A stretch of DNA of 64,000 bases from an uncultured Alphaproteobacteria bacterium (GTDB lineage: Bacteria > Pseudomonadota > Alphaproteobacteria > HIMB59 > GCA-002718135): contig CACJGU010000001.1 in the NCBI GenBank assembly GCA_902593125.1, positions 1-64,000 on the forward strand, in the 5' to 3' direction. Below, in pieces: positions 40,860-49,555 of this stretch. Under the pieces are notes generated by a model that did no database searches, was not told the DNA's origin, and saw only the letters and a program-made list of their open reading frames with translations. Every line of letters starts with the position of its first letter. Position 1 is the stretch's first letter. The position numbers were made by a program, and so were the translations under genes.

Positions 40860-40932
40860 AATAAGGGTAAGCGATAGGCCTTACCACTCACCCAGTTGAT
40901 CTATACGCTAATTAATTAGCAGAGTCCTTATT
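40859..40932. ncRNA. Compact 74-base folded element between convergent genes
   Basis: AATAAGG (40859-40865) pairs with CCTTATT (40926-40932). Enclosed are a hairpin GGTAAG/CTTACC and a perfect 14-base palindrome GCTAATTAATTAGC (40907-40920). The size and seven-base closing stem mimic a tRNA, but neither strand shows a T-loop or sensible anticodon arm. It may be an elaborate terminator for the rhodanese and GMC genes or a small RNA. Confidence 0.4.
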
Positions 40933-40981
40933 TTATTAAAAATTATTATTAATATTTACTTATCTAATAGTAAAATTACAC

Positions 40982-42583
40982 CTAGTCTTCAAACATTAAA
41001 TCTGTTGCTTTATCGGCAATTGCCATTGCAGGTGCATTTGTATTAGCTGAAACAATATTAGGCATCATAGAAACATCAAATACTCTCAATTTTTCAATTC
41101 CTTTAACTTGAAGTTTTGTATTTAAAACACTCATTTCATCATCTTCAGTTCCCATTTTACACGTTCCAACTGGATGCCAATTTGTTTTTATCATTTTCTT
41201 ACAATAATTTTTTAATTCTTCATCATTTTTAATAAATTCACCAGGCAATGATTCTTCAATTACAATATCTGAGAGTGGTTTTGTCTTTAAAACTTTTCTT
41301 GCTAATTTAACTGCATCTAGAATTAAACTTAAATCCTCATCGTTGCTTAAAAAATTTGGATTTACTAAAGGTCTATCTTTCGGATTATCTGATTCAATAG
41401 TTACATCGCCTCTTGATTTGGGATTCATAATACACGGAGTTAAAGTAAGACCATGATCTTGTTTGACTCCCAACGTATCTCGATCAGTATAAGGGAAGGG
41501 AACACAATACAATTTTATTTTTGGATCAATTTTATCCTTTAAATTTTCTGGGTTTATAAATGAACAACAATCAACCCCAATTGAATTTACTGGGCCAGAT
41601 TTAAATAAAACATATTGAAGGCCATTTAATAACATTTTTAATCCCTTATCTTGACCATAGTATCCAAAACCCGCTTTAGTATGACTGATCACAGGAACCT
41701 CATGATGATCCTGTAAATTTTTTCCTACACCTTTTAAATTTTCAATTACAGGGATATTAAATTTATTTAATATCTTTTCATCACCAATCCCAGAGTGCAT
41801 CAGTATTTTGGGAGTGATAAGTGCACCAGCTGTAATAATTATTTCTTGTCCAAAAATCTTTTCAATCTTTCCGTTTCTTAATACTTCTATCCCAATAGCT
41901 TTTTTATTTTCTATTATTATCTTTGTTACCAAAGTATTTATTCTAATGTGTAAGTTTTTATTATTTTCAATAGGTTTTAAAAATGCTGATACTGCATCAC
42001 ATCTTTTATTATTTCCTATCGTATACTGCATTAGACCGACGCCATATTGATCACCATCATTAAAATCATTGTTATATGAGACACCCAATTCTTGCATAGT
42101 TTTTATGTACAAATCAGAACCTTTAGCAACATAATCAGAATATGAAACATTTAGAGGACCAGTAATTCCATGATGTTCACCATTTAATCTTTGATTACTT
42201 TCTAAATTAATAAAATTTTTCTTTATAGAATTCCAATTCCAATTTGAATCTCCAGTAGCCTCTTCCCATCTGTTATAATCTGAAGGCTTACCTCTCATAT
42301 AAACCATACCATTTACACTAGAGCCACCACCTAAAATTTTTGCTTGAGCAATATCGTGTTGACGATTATTTAATTGTTTCTGAGGAATAGACTTATAAAA
42401 CTTTAAATCATTACTGCCTTCCAATCTTTTCACCCAGTATGCCGGCATCGAAAAAAATAGATTATTGCTTCTTGATCCTTCTTCAACAATTAGAACTTTA
42501 AAATTTTTTTTAACAAGCTTATTTGCTGTAACAGATCCAGATGACCCTCCACCAACAATTATAAAATCGTACATTTCTTTCAT
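40982..42583 (-). CDS. GMC-family FAD oxidoreductase
   Basis: A 533-residue glucose-methanol-choline oxidoreductase. It opens YDFIIVGGGSSGSVTANKL (FAD-binding), continues with the family signature GGGSSVNGMVYMRG and GALITPKILMHSGIG, and ends with catalytic NWHPVGTCKMG and the Asn in NTNAPAMAIADKA. Relatives are choline or other alcohol dehydrogenases. It is divergent from the sugar-type ABC importer, so a sugar alcohol or polyol substrate is possible. There is no betaine-aldehyde dehydrogenase or BetI nearby to support choline. Confidence 0.92.
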   Translation of the reverse strand: MKEMYDFIIVGGGSSGSVTANKLVKKNFKVLIVEEGSRSNNLFFSMPAYWVKRLEGSNDLKFYKSIPQKQLNNRQHDIAQAKILGGGSSVNGMVYMRGKPSDYNRWEEATGDSNWNWNSIKKNFINLESNQRLNGEHHGITGPLNVSYSDYVAKGSDLYIKTMQELGVSYNNDFNDGDQYGVGLMQYTIGNNKRCDAVSAFLKPIENNKNLHIRINTLVTKIIIENKKAIGIEVLRNGKIEKIFGQEIIITAGALITPKILMHSGIGDEKILNKFNIPVIENLKGVGKNLQDHHEVPVISHTKAGFGYYGQDKGLKMLLNGLQYVLFKSGPVNSIGVDCCSFINPENLKDKIDPKIKLYCVPFPYTDRDTLGVKQDHGLTLTPCIMNPKSRGDVTIESDNPKDRPLVNPNFLSNDEDLSLILDAVKLARKVLKTKPLSDIVIEESLPGEFIKNDEELKNYCKKMIKTNWHPVGTCKMGTEDDEMSVLNTKLQVKGIEKLRVFDVSMMPNIVSANTNAPAMAIADKATDLMFED

Positions 42584-42716
42584 ATATTTATATTATACTA
42601 ATGTTTTCATGAAAAAATAGAAAAAATGAGAGAAATACTAATTAAATTTCATATATGAATTCAAGTTTTAAATAAAAATTTAAAATATATACAATTTAAT
42701 TTACAATATATTTTTT

Positions 42717-42763
42717 TTGACGTACGTTTTTACCAATAAATAAAAACATTAAATACAGGGAGG
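42717..42763 (+). promoter_or_regulatory. Candidate promoter and strong ribosome site of the ABC importer
   Basis: TTGACG at 42717-42722 resembles a -35 box, with an A/T-rich TAAATA/TAAAAA stretch 14-18 bases downstream as a possible -10. The box overlaps the palindrome ACGTACGT (42720-42727), which could be an operator. AGGGAGG (42757-42763) is a near-perfect Shine-Dalgarno sequence five bases before the start. Confidence 0.45.
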
Positions 42764-42768
42764 TAAAA

Positions 42769-44058
42769 ATGTTTTTTAAAAAAATAATAACTGGTTTTAT
42801 TGCTACCTTTTTTATTTCAAGTGCAATAAATGCAGCTGATTTAAGTAATTATACAAATGCCAATATGGATTGGAAACAATTTGATGGTGAAACCGTTACT
42901 GTTCTTCTTTCGAAGCACCCATGGCAAGAACAAATTGAACCATTAATTCCTGAGTTTGAAGAATTAACAGGAATCAATGTAAAATTAAAATTACTACCTG
43001 AAAATCAATACTTAACAAAAGTTCCAGCAGATATGGAGGCAGGTACATTTAAATTTGATGTATTTATGACTCAATTATATGAAGCTCCTAAGTTTTGTGC
43101 AGAGAATTGGTTGGCAGATCTTGAACCACTAATTAACGATCCAAGTGTAACTGATCCCAATTGGTATAAGTATAATGATTTTTTTGAAGGTGCTAGAGAT
43201 GTTGCAGTAATTGGTAACACTTATCTATCACACATTGCTATAACTGCTGAATCACAAGTACTTGTATATAGAAAAGATATTTTAGATGAATTAGGTATTT
43301 CAGTACCTAGTACTATGGATGAATTACTCGCAGCTGCCACAAAAATAACTGAATCTGGTAAAGCTTATGGTATTACCACTAGAGGTGGACCTGCTATTTG
43401 GTGGCCTGGATTGGGTTATTTAGCATCTTATGGAGGGGAATATTTAGATAGTGATTTAAACATTGCTATAAATAGTTCTGAAAGTATCGCTGGAGCAGAT
43501 TTTTATGTAAAGCTTGCTCAACAAGCACCTCCAGGAGTTACTAATTTTGACTGGGATGAAATTAATACAGCTATGCTTAGTGGGCAGGCTGCGATGTTCT
43601 TAGACTCATCAGTAATTTACCCAAGACTACAAGATGATTCTATCTCTGAGGTTGTTGGAAAAGTTGGTGTTGCACCTTTTCCAACTGGCCCTAAAGGAGC
43701 TAAACCAAATTCTCACTACTGGACCGTTTCAATGAATGAAGCTACAGAAAATAAAAAAGCTGCGTGGCTTTTCCTTCAATGGGCTACATCACCAGATATG
43801 CAAGGACGTCTTGCATTAGCTGGTATACTTGGTCCAAGAACATCTTCATGGGAAGTTGATGGTCTTAGTGATCAATTAGGCGATGAATTTTTAGATGCTG
43901 CTAAAACAAGTTTAGGAGGAGCTGTAATACCAAGAGTAACTCCAGGCTTTTTTGAAAGAGTTGACATCTTCAGAGCGGAAATGCAGGAAGCAATCCTAGG
44001 CAATAAAGATGCTGCCTCTGCAATGAATGATACTGCAGAAGCTTGGTCTAAATTATAA
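42769..44058 (+). CDS. ABC transporter sugar-type substrate-binding protein
   Basis: A 429-residue periplasmic solute-binding protein of the family 1 (MalE-like) group. The signal peptide ends INA (about residue 22). LAKELxP-style strings appear as HPWQEQIEPLIPEFEELTGI, GKAYGITTRGGPAIWWPG, MLSGQAAMFLDSS and VAPFPTGPKGAKP. It likely binds a sugar or polyol. It leads an operon with two permeases, separated from them by a long hairpin that probably keeps the binding protein more abundant. No ATPase gene is in the cluster. Confidence 0.92.
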   Translation: MFFKKIITGFIATFFISSAINAADLSNYTNANMDWKQFDGETVTVLLSKHPWQEQIEPLIPEFEELTGINVKLKLLPENQYLTKVPADMEAGTFKFDVFMTQLYEAPKFCAENWLADLEPLINDPSVTDPNWYKYNDFFEGARDVAVIGNTYLSHIAITAESQVLVYRKDILDELGISVPSTMDELLAAATKITESGKAYGITTRGGPAIWWPGLGYLASYGGEYLDSDLNIAINSSESIAGADFYVKLAQQAPPGVTNFDWDEINTAMLSGQAAMFLDSSVIYPRLQDDSISEVVGKVGVAPFPTGPKGAKPNSHYWTVSMNEATENKKAAWLFLQWATSPDMQGRLALAGILGPRTSSWEVDGLSDQLGDEFLDAAKTSLGGAVIPRVTPGFFERVDIFRAEMQEAILGNKDAASAMNDTAEAWSKL

Positions 44059-44073
44059 ACTAAAAAATTGATA

Positions 44074-44109
44074 AATAACCTGCCTCATGAAATAAAGAGG
44101 CAGGTTATT
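44074..44109 (+). terminator. Perfect 13-base-pair hairpin between binding protein and permease genes
   Basis: AATAACCTGCCTC pairs exactly with GAGGCAGGTTATT around a ten-base loop. It ends five bases before the permease ATG, so it likely protects or partly terminates the upstream message. The only Shine-Dalgarno-like sequence for the permease (GGCAGG) is inside the stem, which would also lower permease translation. Confidence 0.8.
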
Positions 44110-44114
44110 ATTTT

Positions 44115-44972
44115 ATGAAAGATAAAACTTATTTTCCACTTTTACTAACACTTCCAGTTGTAATATTTTTATTAGCTCTGTTAATATACCCTCTGCTATA
44201 TACATTCACTATAGCTTTTTATGATGAAACTAGTGAATTCTATATCCCTTTTTCCTTAAATGTATTTAATAGCTTAGTCACAGAAGAAAGGTTTTTAAAA
44301 AATGTTTATCACACAATATTTCTTACTTTTTTTTCAACCTCAATATCTTTTGTTTTAGGAATTTTTCTAGCATATTGTCTTGATCAAATTAAATTTGGAA
44401 AATCAATTTTTCTTGTAATTTTAATTTCTCCTCTTGCAATTATGCCTGTTGTTTCTGCTTTAACATGGAGAACAATGTTTAATCCACTTTATGGTATTTT
44501 AAATAGTATATTAAAATATTTTGGTTTTGATGGATTAGAATGGGTTACAGATACAAGCTCAGCATTAACATGGATAACAGTTGTAGATATTTGGCAATGG
44601 ACTCCTTTTTGTCTTTTATTGATATATGCTGGTCTAAAAACTATTCCTGTTGATATCAAAGAATCTGCATCTCTAGATGGAATTAATTCATTCAAAGAAC
44701 TTATTTACATCAGTTTGCCAATTTTATTTAATCTTCTTCTTATAACTTTAATTTTTAGATTTATGGAAGCATTCAAGGCTTTTGATAGTATTATGGTTAT
44801 TACTCAAGGTGGACCAGGAAATGCAACTGAAACAATGGTTATAAGATCTTATTACACAGGCTTCAGATGGTATAAGCCTGAGATAACAAGTATGATAGGT
44901 ATTTTTCTTCTAATTTTTACAATCATTTGTACAAGATGGGCCGGAACTAAAATTGGAGAGCAGGAAAATTAA
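44115..44972 (+). CDS. ABC sugar transporter permease (MalF-like)
   Basis: A 285-residue permease with six helices. The EAA loop reads KESASLDGINSFKELIYISLPIL near residue 190. The ending QGGPGNATETMVIRSYYTGF is typical of the CUT1 first permease. Its start is preceded by a strong hairpin rather than a free ribosome site. It overlaps the second permease by one base. Confidence 0.92.
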   Translation: MKDKTYFPLLLTLPVVIFLLALLIYPLLYTFTIAFYDETSEFYIPFSLNVFNSLVTEERFLKNVYHTIFLTFFSTSISFVLGIFLAYCLDQIKFGKSIFLVILISPLAIMPVVSALTWRTMFNPLYGILNSILKYFGFDGLEWVTDTSSALTWITVVDIWQWTPFCLLLIYAGLKTIPVDIKESASLDGINSFKELIYISLPILFNLLLITLIFRFMEAFKAFDSIMVITQGGPGNATETMVIRSYYTGFRWYKPEITSMIGIFLLIFTIICTRWAGTKIGEQEN

Positions 44973-45799
44973 TGAAATATTTCAAAATTAATCTTCTTGT
45001 TAGTTATTTTTTTTTAATTTTATCTAGTGTTTTTTTTATATTACCAATTTTATGGATGTTTCTTCAATCATTTAAAAATGCTAAAGATACAATAGCTATA
45101 CCTCCAAAAATTTTCTTTACACCAACATTATCTAATTATGTAAAGGTTCTAAAAAATGATTATTTTTGGGAAGCTACAATTGATAGTGTAGTTGTTTCTT
45201 TAATGTCAGTGTCTGCAGCCTTGGCAATTGGTATTCCTTTTGCATATGCTTTAACGAGGTTTAATTTTAAAGGTAAGAATGAAATTGCACACTTTATTCT
45301 TTCAACAAAAATGCTACCCGGAATAGTAATTGCAATTCCTCTTGTACAAACATTTAATTATTTTAATTTATTGGACACACATATTGGAGTTAGCATTGCA
45401 CATATATTATTAATGTTAGCAGTAATAGTTTGGGTAATGAGAGCATTTTTACAAAATTTACCTATTGATTTAGAAGAAGCAGCATTGATTGATGGAGCGG
45501 GCAGGTTAAGGATAATTTGGTCAGTGGTTCTGCCAATTGCTAGACCAGGTATTGTCACTGTTACAGCTTTATCATTTTTATTTTCATGGAATGACTTATT
45601 TTTTGGCTTAACATTAGGTAGTTTTGATGTTGTTCCTCTTCCTATATATTTAACAACTGAATATATAGGTTATTTAGCAGTAAATTGGGGTGAATTATCA
45701 GCAGCAGGCCTATTATCAACCTTTCCTATAATTATTATCGTAATACTATTAAGGGATAATTTAATAAGGGGCCTTTCACTTGGTGCGATAAAGGGTTAA
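44972..45799 (+). CDS. ABC sugar transporter permease (MalG-like)
   Basis: A 275-residue permease with six helices and the EAA loop EEAALIDGAGRLRIIWSVVLPIARPG near residue 170, typical of the CUT1 second permease. It pairs with the preceding gene to form the channel. The ATPase that drives it must be encoded elsewhere, possibly a shared MsmK/UgpC-type protein. Confidence 0.92.
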   Translation: MKYFKINLLVSYFFLILSSVFFILPILWMFLQSFKNAKDTIAIPPKIFFTPTLSNYVKVLKNDYFWEATIDSVVVSLMSVSAALAIGIPFAYALTRFNFKGKNEIAHFILSTKMLPGIVIAIPLVQTFNYFNLLDTHIGVSIAHILLMLAVIVWVMRAFLQNLPIDLEEAALIDGAGRLRIIWSVVLPIARPGIVTVTALSFLFSWNDLFFGLTLGSFDVVPLPIYLTTEYIGYLAVNWGELSAAGLLSTFPIIIIVILLRDNLIRGLSLGAIKG

Positions 45800-45830
45800 T
45801 TTTTAAAAAAAAAATTGCTATATTCTAAAT

Positions 45831-46781
45831 ATGTATAAAAAAAGAAATATTGGTTGGAAGCCTAACTATAAACTTCAATTTAGTCCTTTATTTTCAGAAC
45901 CATTAAATTTTGTAAAAATTTTTAAGTATCTTTTTTATTATCCTGGTCTAATCCTTCCATGGAATTTAGTTTTTTTACTAATAAGTGTTATATTGTTTTA
46001 TTTTTTAACTCCTGAAATTAAATACTTTAACACTTTTAGTTTTGAAATATTCCTTTACCTTTTTATTAGAAATTTATTCTTAATTATTATGATATGGGGA
46101 ACTTTACATTATTTATTGTACAAAATAAAAATACAAAATAATGATTATAAGTATAATGCGGAGTTTCCAAAATCAAACAATAAAGCATTTTTATTTAAAA
46201 ATCAGACTTTTGATAATATATTTCTAACAATATTTAGTGGGGTTCCTATTTGGACAAGTTATGAATATTTTGCATTTTATTGTTTTTCAAATAATTTTTT
46301 CCAGACAGTTTCATTAGTATCTAATCCAATATATTCTATTTTACTAATAATTTTATTTATTCCTATATTTCATGAATTGCATTTTTATCTCGTGCATAGA
46401 TTTATTCACATAAAATCCATTTACAAATATATTCATTATGTTCATCATAAAAATATAAATCCAGGACCTTGGTCAGGTTTAGCTATGCATCCCGTTGAAC
46501 ACTTCCTTTATTTTTCTGGCATTTTAATATTTTTAATTGTTCCATCTCACCCATTAATAGTTGTTTTCTTTATAATTAGAGCTTCAATTGGACCAGCTTT
46601 GACCCATTCAGGTTTTGATAAGATTTTAATTAAAAACAATAAATATTTGGAAGCTGGACATTATCAGCATTATTTACATCACAAGTATTTCAATTGTAAT
46701 TTTGGAGATATTATTATTCCTATAGACAAATGGTTTGGAACATTTAACGATGGCTCTATGGAAATCAAAAATAAAAAATAA
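45831..46781 (+). CDS. Sterol desaturase/fatty acid hydroxylase family protein
   Basis: A 316-residue integral membrane di-iron enzyme. The three histidine clusters are visible: HELHFYLVHRFIH (with HxxxxxxH and HxxxH spacing), HYVHHKN with MHPVEH, and HYQHYLHHKYF. Four or more helices surround them. The fold hydroxylates lipids or carotenoids using oxygen. Marine relatives may act on membrane lipids or ornithine lipids. It follows the importer by 31 bases, but a functional link is not evident. Confidence 0.9.
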   Translation: MYKKRNIGWKPNYKLQFSPLFSEPLNFVKIFKYLFYYPGLILPWNLVFLLISVILFYFLTPEIKYFNTFSFEIFLYLFIRNLFLIIMIWGTLHYLLYKIKIQNNDYKYNAEFPKSNNKAFLFKNQTFDNIFLTIFSGVPIWTSYEYFAFYCFSNNFFQTVSLVSNPIYSILLIILFIPIFHELHFYLVHRFIHIKSIYKYIHYVHHKNINPGPWSGLAMHPVEHFLYFSGILIFLIVPSHPLIVVFFIIRASIGPALTHSGFDKILIKNNKYLEAGHYQHYLHHKYFNCNFGDIIIPIDKWFGTFNDGSMEIKNKK

Positions 46782-46834
46782 TCAAATATTTTCCTCTGTC
46801 TGTTTTCAATAAGATGCTTCTATTAAAAAGTTTT

Positions 46835-46939
46835 CTAATTGAATTCTGTAGCGATATCTTGAAGAGTAGGGTACTCATTTCTCTCTCCTTTTATGTAAAA
46901 ATTACGCGCTTCAGTGTAATCAGGACGTTTTCTTGTCAT
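46835..46939 (-). pseudogene. Broken HTH-like small gene (terminase-small-subunit-like N-terminus)
   Basis: The 241 bases before the sirtuin gene look empty, but on the minus strand a 34-residue frame begins MTRKRPDYTEARNFYIKGE and continues NEYPTLQDIATEFN before TAG. This is the pattern of the N-terminal helix-turn-helix of phage terminase small subunits and related regulators. After the stop, the next frame goes on RKLFNRSILLKTDRG, as would be expected after a frameshift. A GGAGAG lies inside it and a 14-base palindrome TTCTTTATAAAGAA (46970-46983) lies upstream. I infer a decayed mobile-element gene. Confidence 0.35.
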
Positions 46940-47022
46940 AAAAACATTAATGCGAATGATTCTTTATAAAGAAAGTTCTAGAAAAATTTTTTTGTTAAAA
47001 AAAATTTAATAATGTGAATAAA

Positions 47023-47757
47023 TTAGTTTTTTAAATTCTTTAAAAGTAAGTTTTTAAATTCTTCAACAGCAACTGTAGCAGGTTTATAAATAGCAAAATC
47101 AAATTGATCTTGATTACTTGATGGTTCCAGATTTAATTCAATTGTTGGTTTGCGCATATCTTTAAACATCGAAACGAAACCAGCAGCAGGGTAGACTTGT
47201 CCTGAAGTGCCTATAGAAACAAATAAACTAGATCGTTGAGCTAAATCTTGAATTTCATCCATTTGCATGGGCATTTCACCAAACCATACAATGTGAGGTC
47301 TCATTTGAGAGCCGCATTTAGGGCATTTATGGGTTTCATTTAGGTCCTCTAGCCATTCAAATACATGATTATCATCCATGATACATCTCGCTTTATTTAG
47401 CTCTCCGTGCATGTGAATTATTGATGATGATCCTCCAATCTCATGCAAATTATCGATATTTTGTGTAACTATATGAATTTTATATGTTTTTTCTAATTCA
47501 TGAAGAAGAATATGAGCCCTATTTGGCTTAATTCCTGAATTTAATTCTTTTCGACGTTTATTATAAAAATCATAGACAAGAGTAGGGTTTCTATAGAATC
47601 CTTCGGGACTAGCAACATCTTCAATCTTATGATTATTCCAAAGACCATCAGAGTCTCTAAATGTTTCAATCCCAGACTCTTTACTTATACCAGCACCGGT
47701 TAATACAAAGATCTGGGAATTAGCTGAAATCTGCGGTAATTGTTCCATTTGATACAC
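47023..47757 (-). CDS. cobB: NAD-dependent protein deacylase (CobB-type sirtuin)
   Basis: A 244-residue sirtuin. VLTGAGISKESGIETFRDSDGLW is the NAD-binding signature; TQNIDNLHEIGGSSSIIHMHGEL holds the catalytic histidine. The zinc site resembles E. coli CobB (a single Cys in KARC and a CPKC pair) before HIVWFGEMP. FYNKRR (Tyr65, Arg68) matches the Tyr/Arg pair that reads succinyl and malonyl groups in class III sirtuins, so desuccinylase activity is likely besides deacetylation. Translation may start at the second Met (MEQLPQ). Confidence 0.9.
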   Translation of the reverse strand: MYQMEQLPQISANSQIFVLTGAGISKESGIETFRDSDGLWNNHKIEDVASPEGFYRNPTLVYDFYNKRRKELNSGIKPNRAHILLHELEKTYKIHIVTQNIDNLHEIGGSSSIIHMHGELNKARCIMDDNHVFEWLEDLNETHKCPKCGSQMRPHIVWFGEMPMQMDEIQDLAQRSSLFVSIGTSGQVYPAAGFVSMFKDMRKPTIELNLEPSSNQDQFDFAIYKPATVAVEEFKNLLLKNLKN

Positions 47758-47866
47758 TATATACAGTATTTTATTACACGTGAAAATCTATATCTAGTTT
47801 GTAATATTAGAAATAGATTTAGATAATATATATAAATAATTGATATATAGTTATATTATTTATCAC

Positions 47867-47901
47867 TTGACTATTATTTACGATAACTGTAATTATCGTA
47901 A
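47867..47901 (+). promoter_or_regulatory. Promoter with overlapping palindromic operator upstream of the recombinase
   Basis: TTGACT (47867-47872), 17 bases, then TAATTA (47890-47895) is a near-consensus -35/-10 pair. A perfect inverted repeat, TTACGATAA-ctgtaa-TTATCGTAA (47878-47901), covers the spacer and the -10 box, nine bases before the ATG. A bound dimer there would block transcription. The repressor is not identified. Confidence 0.7.
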
Positions 47902-47910
47902 TATATATAT

Positions 47911-48969
47911 ATGATTAAAATATCATTAAATGAAAATGTAAGTAAATTAAAAGAAAAGTCTAAGGCAAAGAATACACAAGATAAATATAATGGAGATTGG
48001 CTAAAATTTATCGACTATTGTAAAAATAAGTACAATTGTAGTCCGTTAGATGTTGATGATTTAGATAGCGCATATGCTTTAACAGCTAATTACATGGATT
48101 GGCTTCATGAAGATCCAGAGGCGAAAGTATTGAAGGGAACAAGTAATATCCCAGGAAGAGAAAAATTAAATAATAACCCCTACTCTGCATCTGCTTATAA
48201 AGCCTCAACTATACAAAGAATTTTAGCTTCTATAACTTATAAATATAGAATGAATGGTTTTCAATTTGATAGAAAAAATCCAAATATATCAGAAACTATA
48301 AGTGCAATAGTAAGAGATGAAAAAAATAATAAATCTGGTCAAGCAAAAGAGCTTCTAAAAGCAGATATTGAAAAAATAATAAATAAAATTCCAGCCGATA
48401 ATGATGATTTTAGAAACATAAGAGATAAAGCTCTAATATTAATTGGTTTTTATAGTTTTTGCAGAAGATCAGAGCTGTTAGGTATGAAATATGAACATTT
48501 AAATTTTGAAGATGATGGTGTTCAAGTTTTAATTCCTTTTTCCAAAACTGACCAAAAAGGTGAAGGTAGAATGATATATTTACCTAAAAATAATTCTCCT
48601 TTTTGCCCAGTATCTGCTCTAAAAAATTGGTTAGAAGTAGCATTAATTGACTCAGGTCCACTCTTCTACAAAATAAACAAAGCTAATAACATTGAAAAAT
48701 ACATTCTTAATAATAAAAATCAAAAAGTAAGTTTAACAGATACAAGCTTTGTTTTAATTTTAAAGAAAAGAGCTGAAGACGCTGGAATAGAAAATTGTGA
48801 TAAAATTTCTGGTCATAGTCTAAGAATAGGCTCAATAACTCAATCAAGAATGAATGGTGTACCGACTCATGAAATAATGGCGCAAAGTGGTCATAAAACT
48901 ACACAAATGATAGATAAGTATACAAAATTAACAAATATAAAAGAAACTAGTGCAGCTAAAAAATTATAA
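47911..48969 (+). CDS. Tyrosine recombinase/integrase
   Basis: A 352-residue site-specific recombinase. A SAM-like N-terminal core-binding domain is followed by the catalytic domain: arginine 185/186 in FCRRSELLG, a lysine in PFSKTDQKG, the H-x-x-R box GHSLRIGS (His302, Arg305), His328 in QSGHKTTQ and nucleophile Tyr337 in DKYTKL. All six catalytic positions are present. The layout fits an integron-unlike, phage/plasmid-type integrase without arm domain. There is no nearby tRNA or att duplication that I can see. The strong regulated promoter suggests it can still be expressed. Confidence 0.9.
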   Translation: MIKISLNENVSKLKEKSKAKNTQDKYNGDWLKFIDYCKNKYNCSPLDVDDLDSAYALTANYMDWLHEDPEAKVLKGTSNIPGREKLNNNPYSASAYKASTIQRILASITYKYRMNGFQFDRKNPNISETISAIVRDEKNNKSGQAKELLKADIEKIINKIPADNDDFRNIRDKALILIGFYSFCRRSELLGMKYEHLNFEDDGVQVLIPFSKTDQKGEGRMIYLPKNNSPFCPVSALKNWLEVALIDSGPLFYKINKANNIEKYILNNKNQKVSLTDTSFVLILKKRAEDAGIENCDKISGHSLRIGSITQSRMNGVPTHEIMAQSGHKTTQMIDKYTKLTNIKETSAAKKL

Positions 48970-49020
48970 CTATTAAATTTAAATATTTTCTTATTTTTAA
49001 TAATAATATTTAAAAAATAT

Positions 49021-49539
49021 ATGAAAATTTTTTACTCTTTAATTGTTTTGCTATGCTTAAGCTTTTTTAATGTCTCAAATGCTGGAAATTGTGATGTGGA
49101 GAATAAAGTCTGTATGTGTGGCATGCAATATTTTGGCTTTGGAGAAATACCTATTGTACGAGATATAAGAATTAACGCAGTAGTTCATGTTTTAGATGGA
49201 GATAAATCAAAGTGTAAAAGAATAGTTAATATTTTAAACGATGCAAAAATTAATAGTGAAACTTATAAAACTTTCATAATTAACCATACTGATGAACTTC
49301 AAATTACTCCCACACATGATGTTGATATTAGTGACATGCGAATGCAGTGGTTAGTTTCATGTACTACTGGTATAGTTAAAGATCCTAATAATAGACAAAA
49401 AATATGTGCAGATATTAAACCTTATACTTTAACTCTCATATCTGAGTTTCAAGATGGAAAGTATTTAGTTGAGGAAATTTTTAATGAAACTCTAAATAAT
49501 GAAAGTGCTCTAAATAAATTAGAAGAATTTTTTAAATAA
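49021..49539 (+). CDS. Exported cysteine-containing protein of unknown function
   Basis: A 172-residue protein with a Sec signal peptide (LSFFNVSNA). The mature part begins GNCDVENKVCMCGMQYFGFG and contains six or more cysteines, including SCTTG and KICADI, so disulfides or metal binding are likely. No family recognised. It follows the recombinase by 51 bases and might belong to the same inserted segment, but the A/T content does not differ noticeably. Confidence 0.65.
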   Translation: MKIFYSLIVLLCLSFFNVSNAGNCDVENKVCMCGMQYFGFGEIPIVRDIRINAVVHVLDGDKSKCKRIVNILNDAKINSETYKTFIINHTDELQITPTHDVDISDMRMQWLVSCTTGIVKDPNNRQKICADIKPYTLTLISEFQDGKYLVEEIFNETLNNESALNKLEEFFK

Positions 49540-49555
49540 AATATAATACTGTAAT

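Noticed and set aside
40859-40932. tRNA gene on either strand
   Set aside because: Length and closing stem fit, but there is no T-loop, D-loop or credible anticodon arm.
47023-48969. Sirtuin plus recombinase as an anti-phage defence system
   Set aside because: The sirtuin is a standard CobB with zinc cysteines, not a defence SIR2, and no nuclease or partner gene is present.
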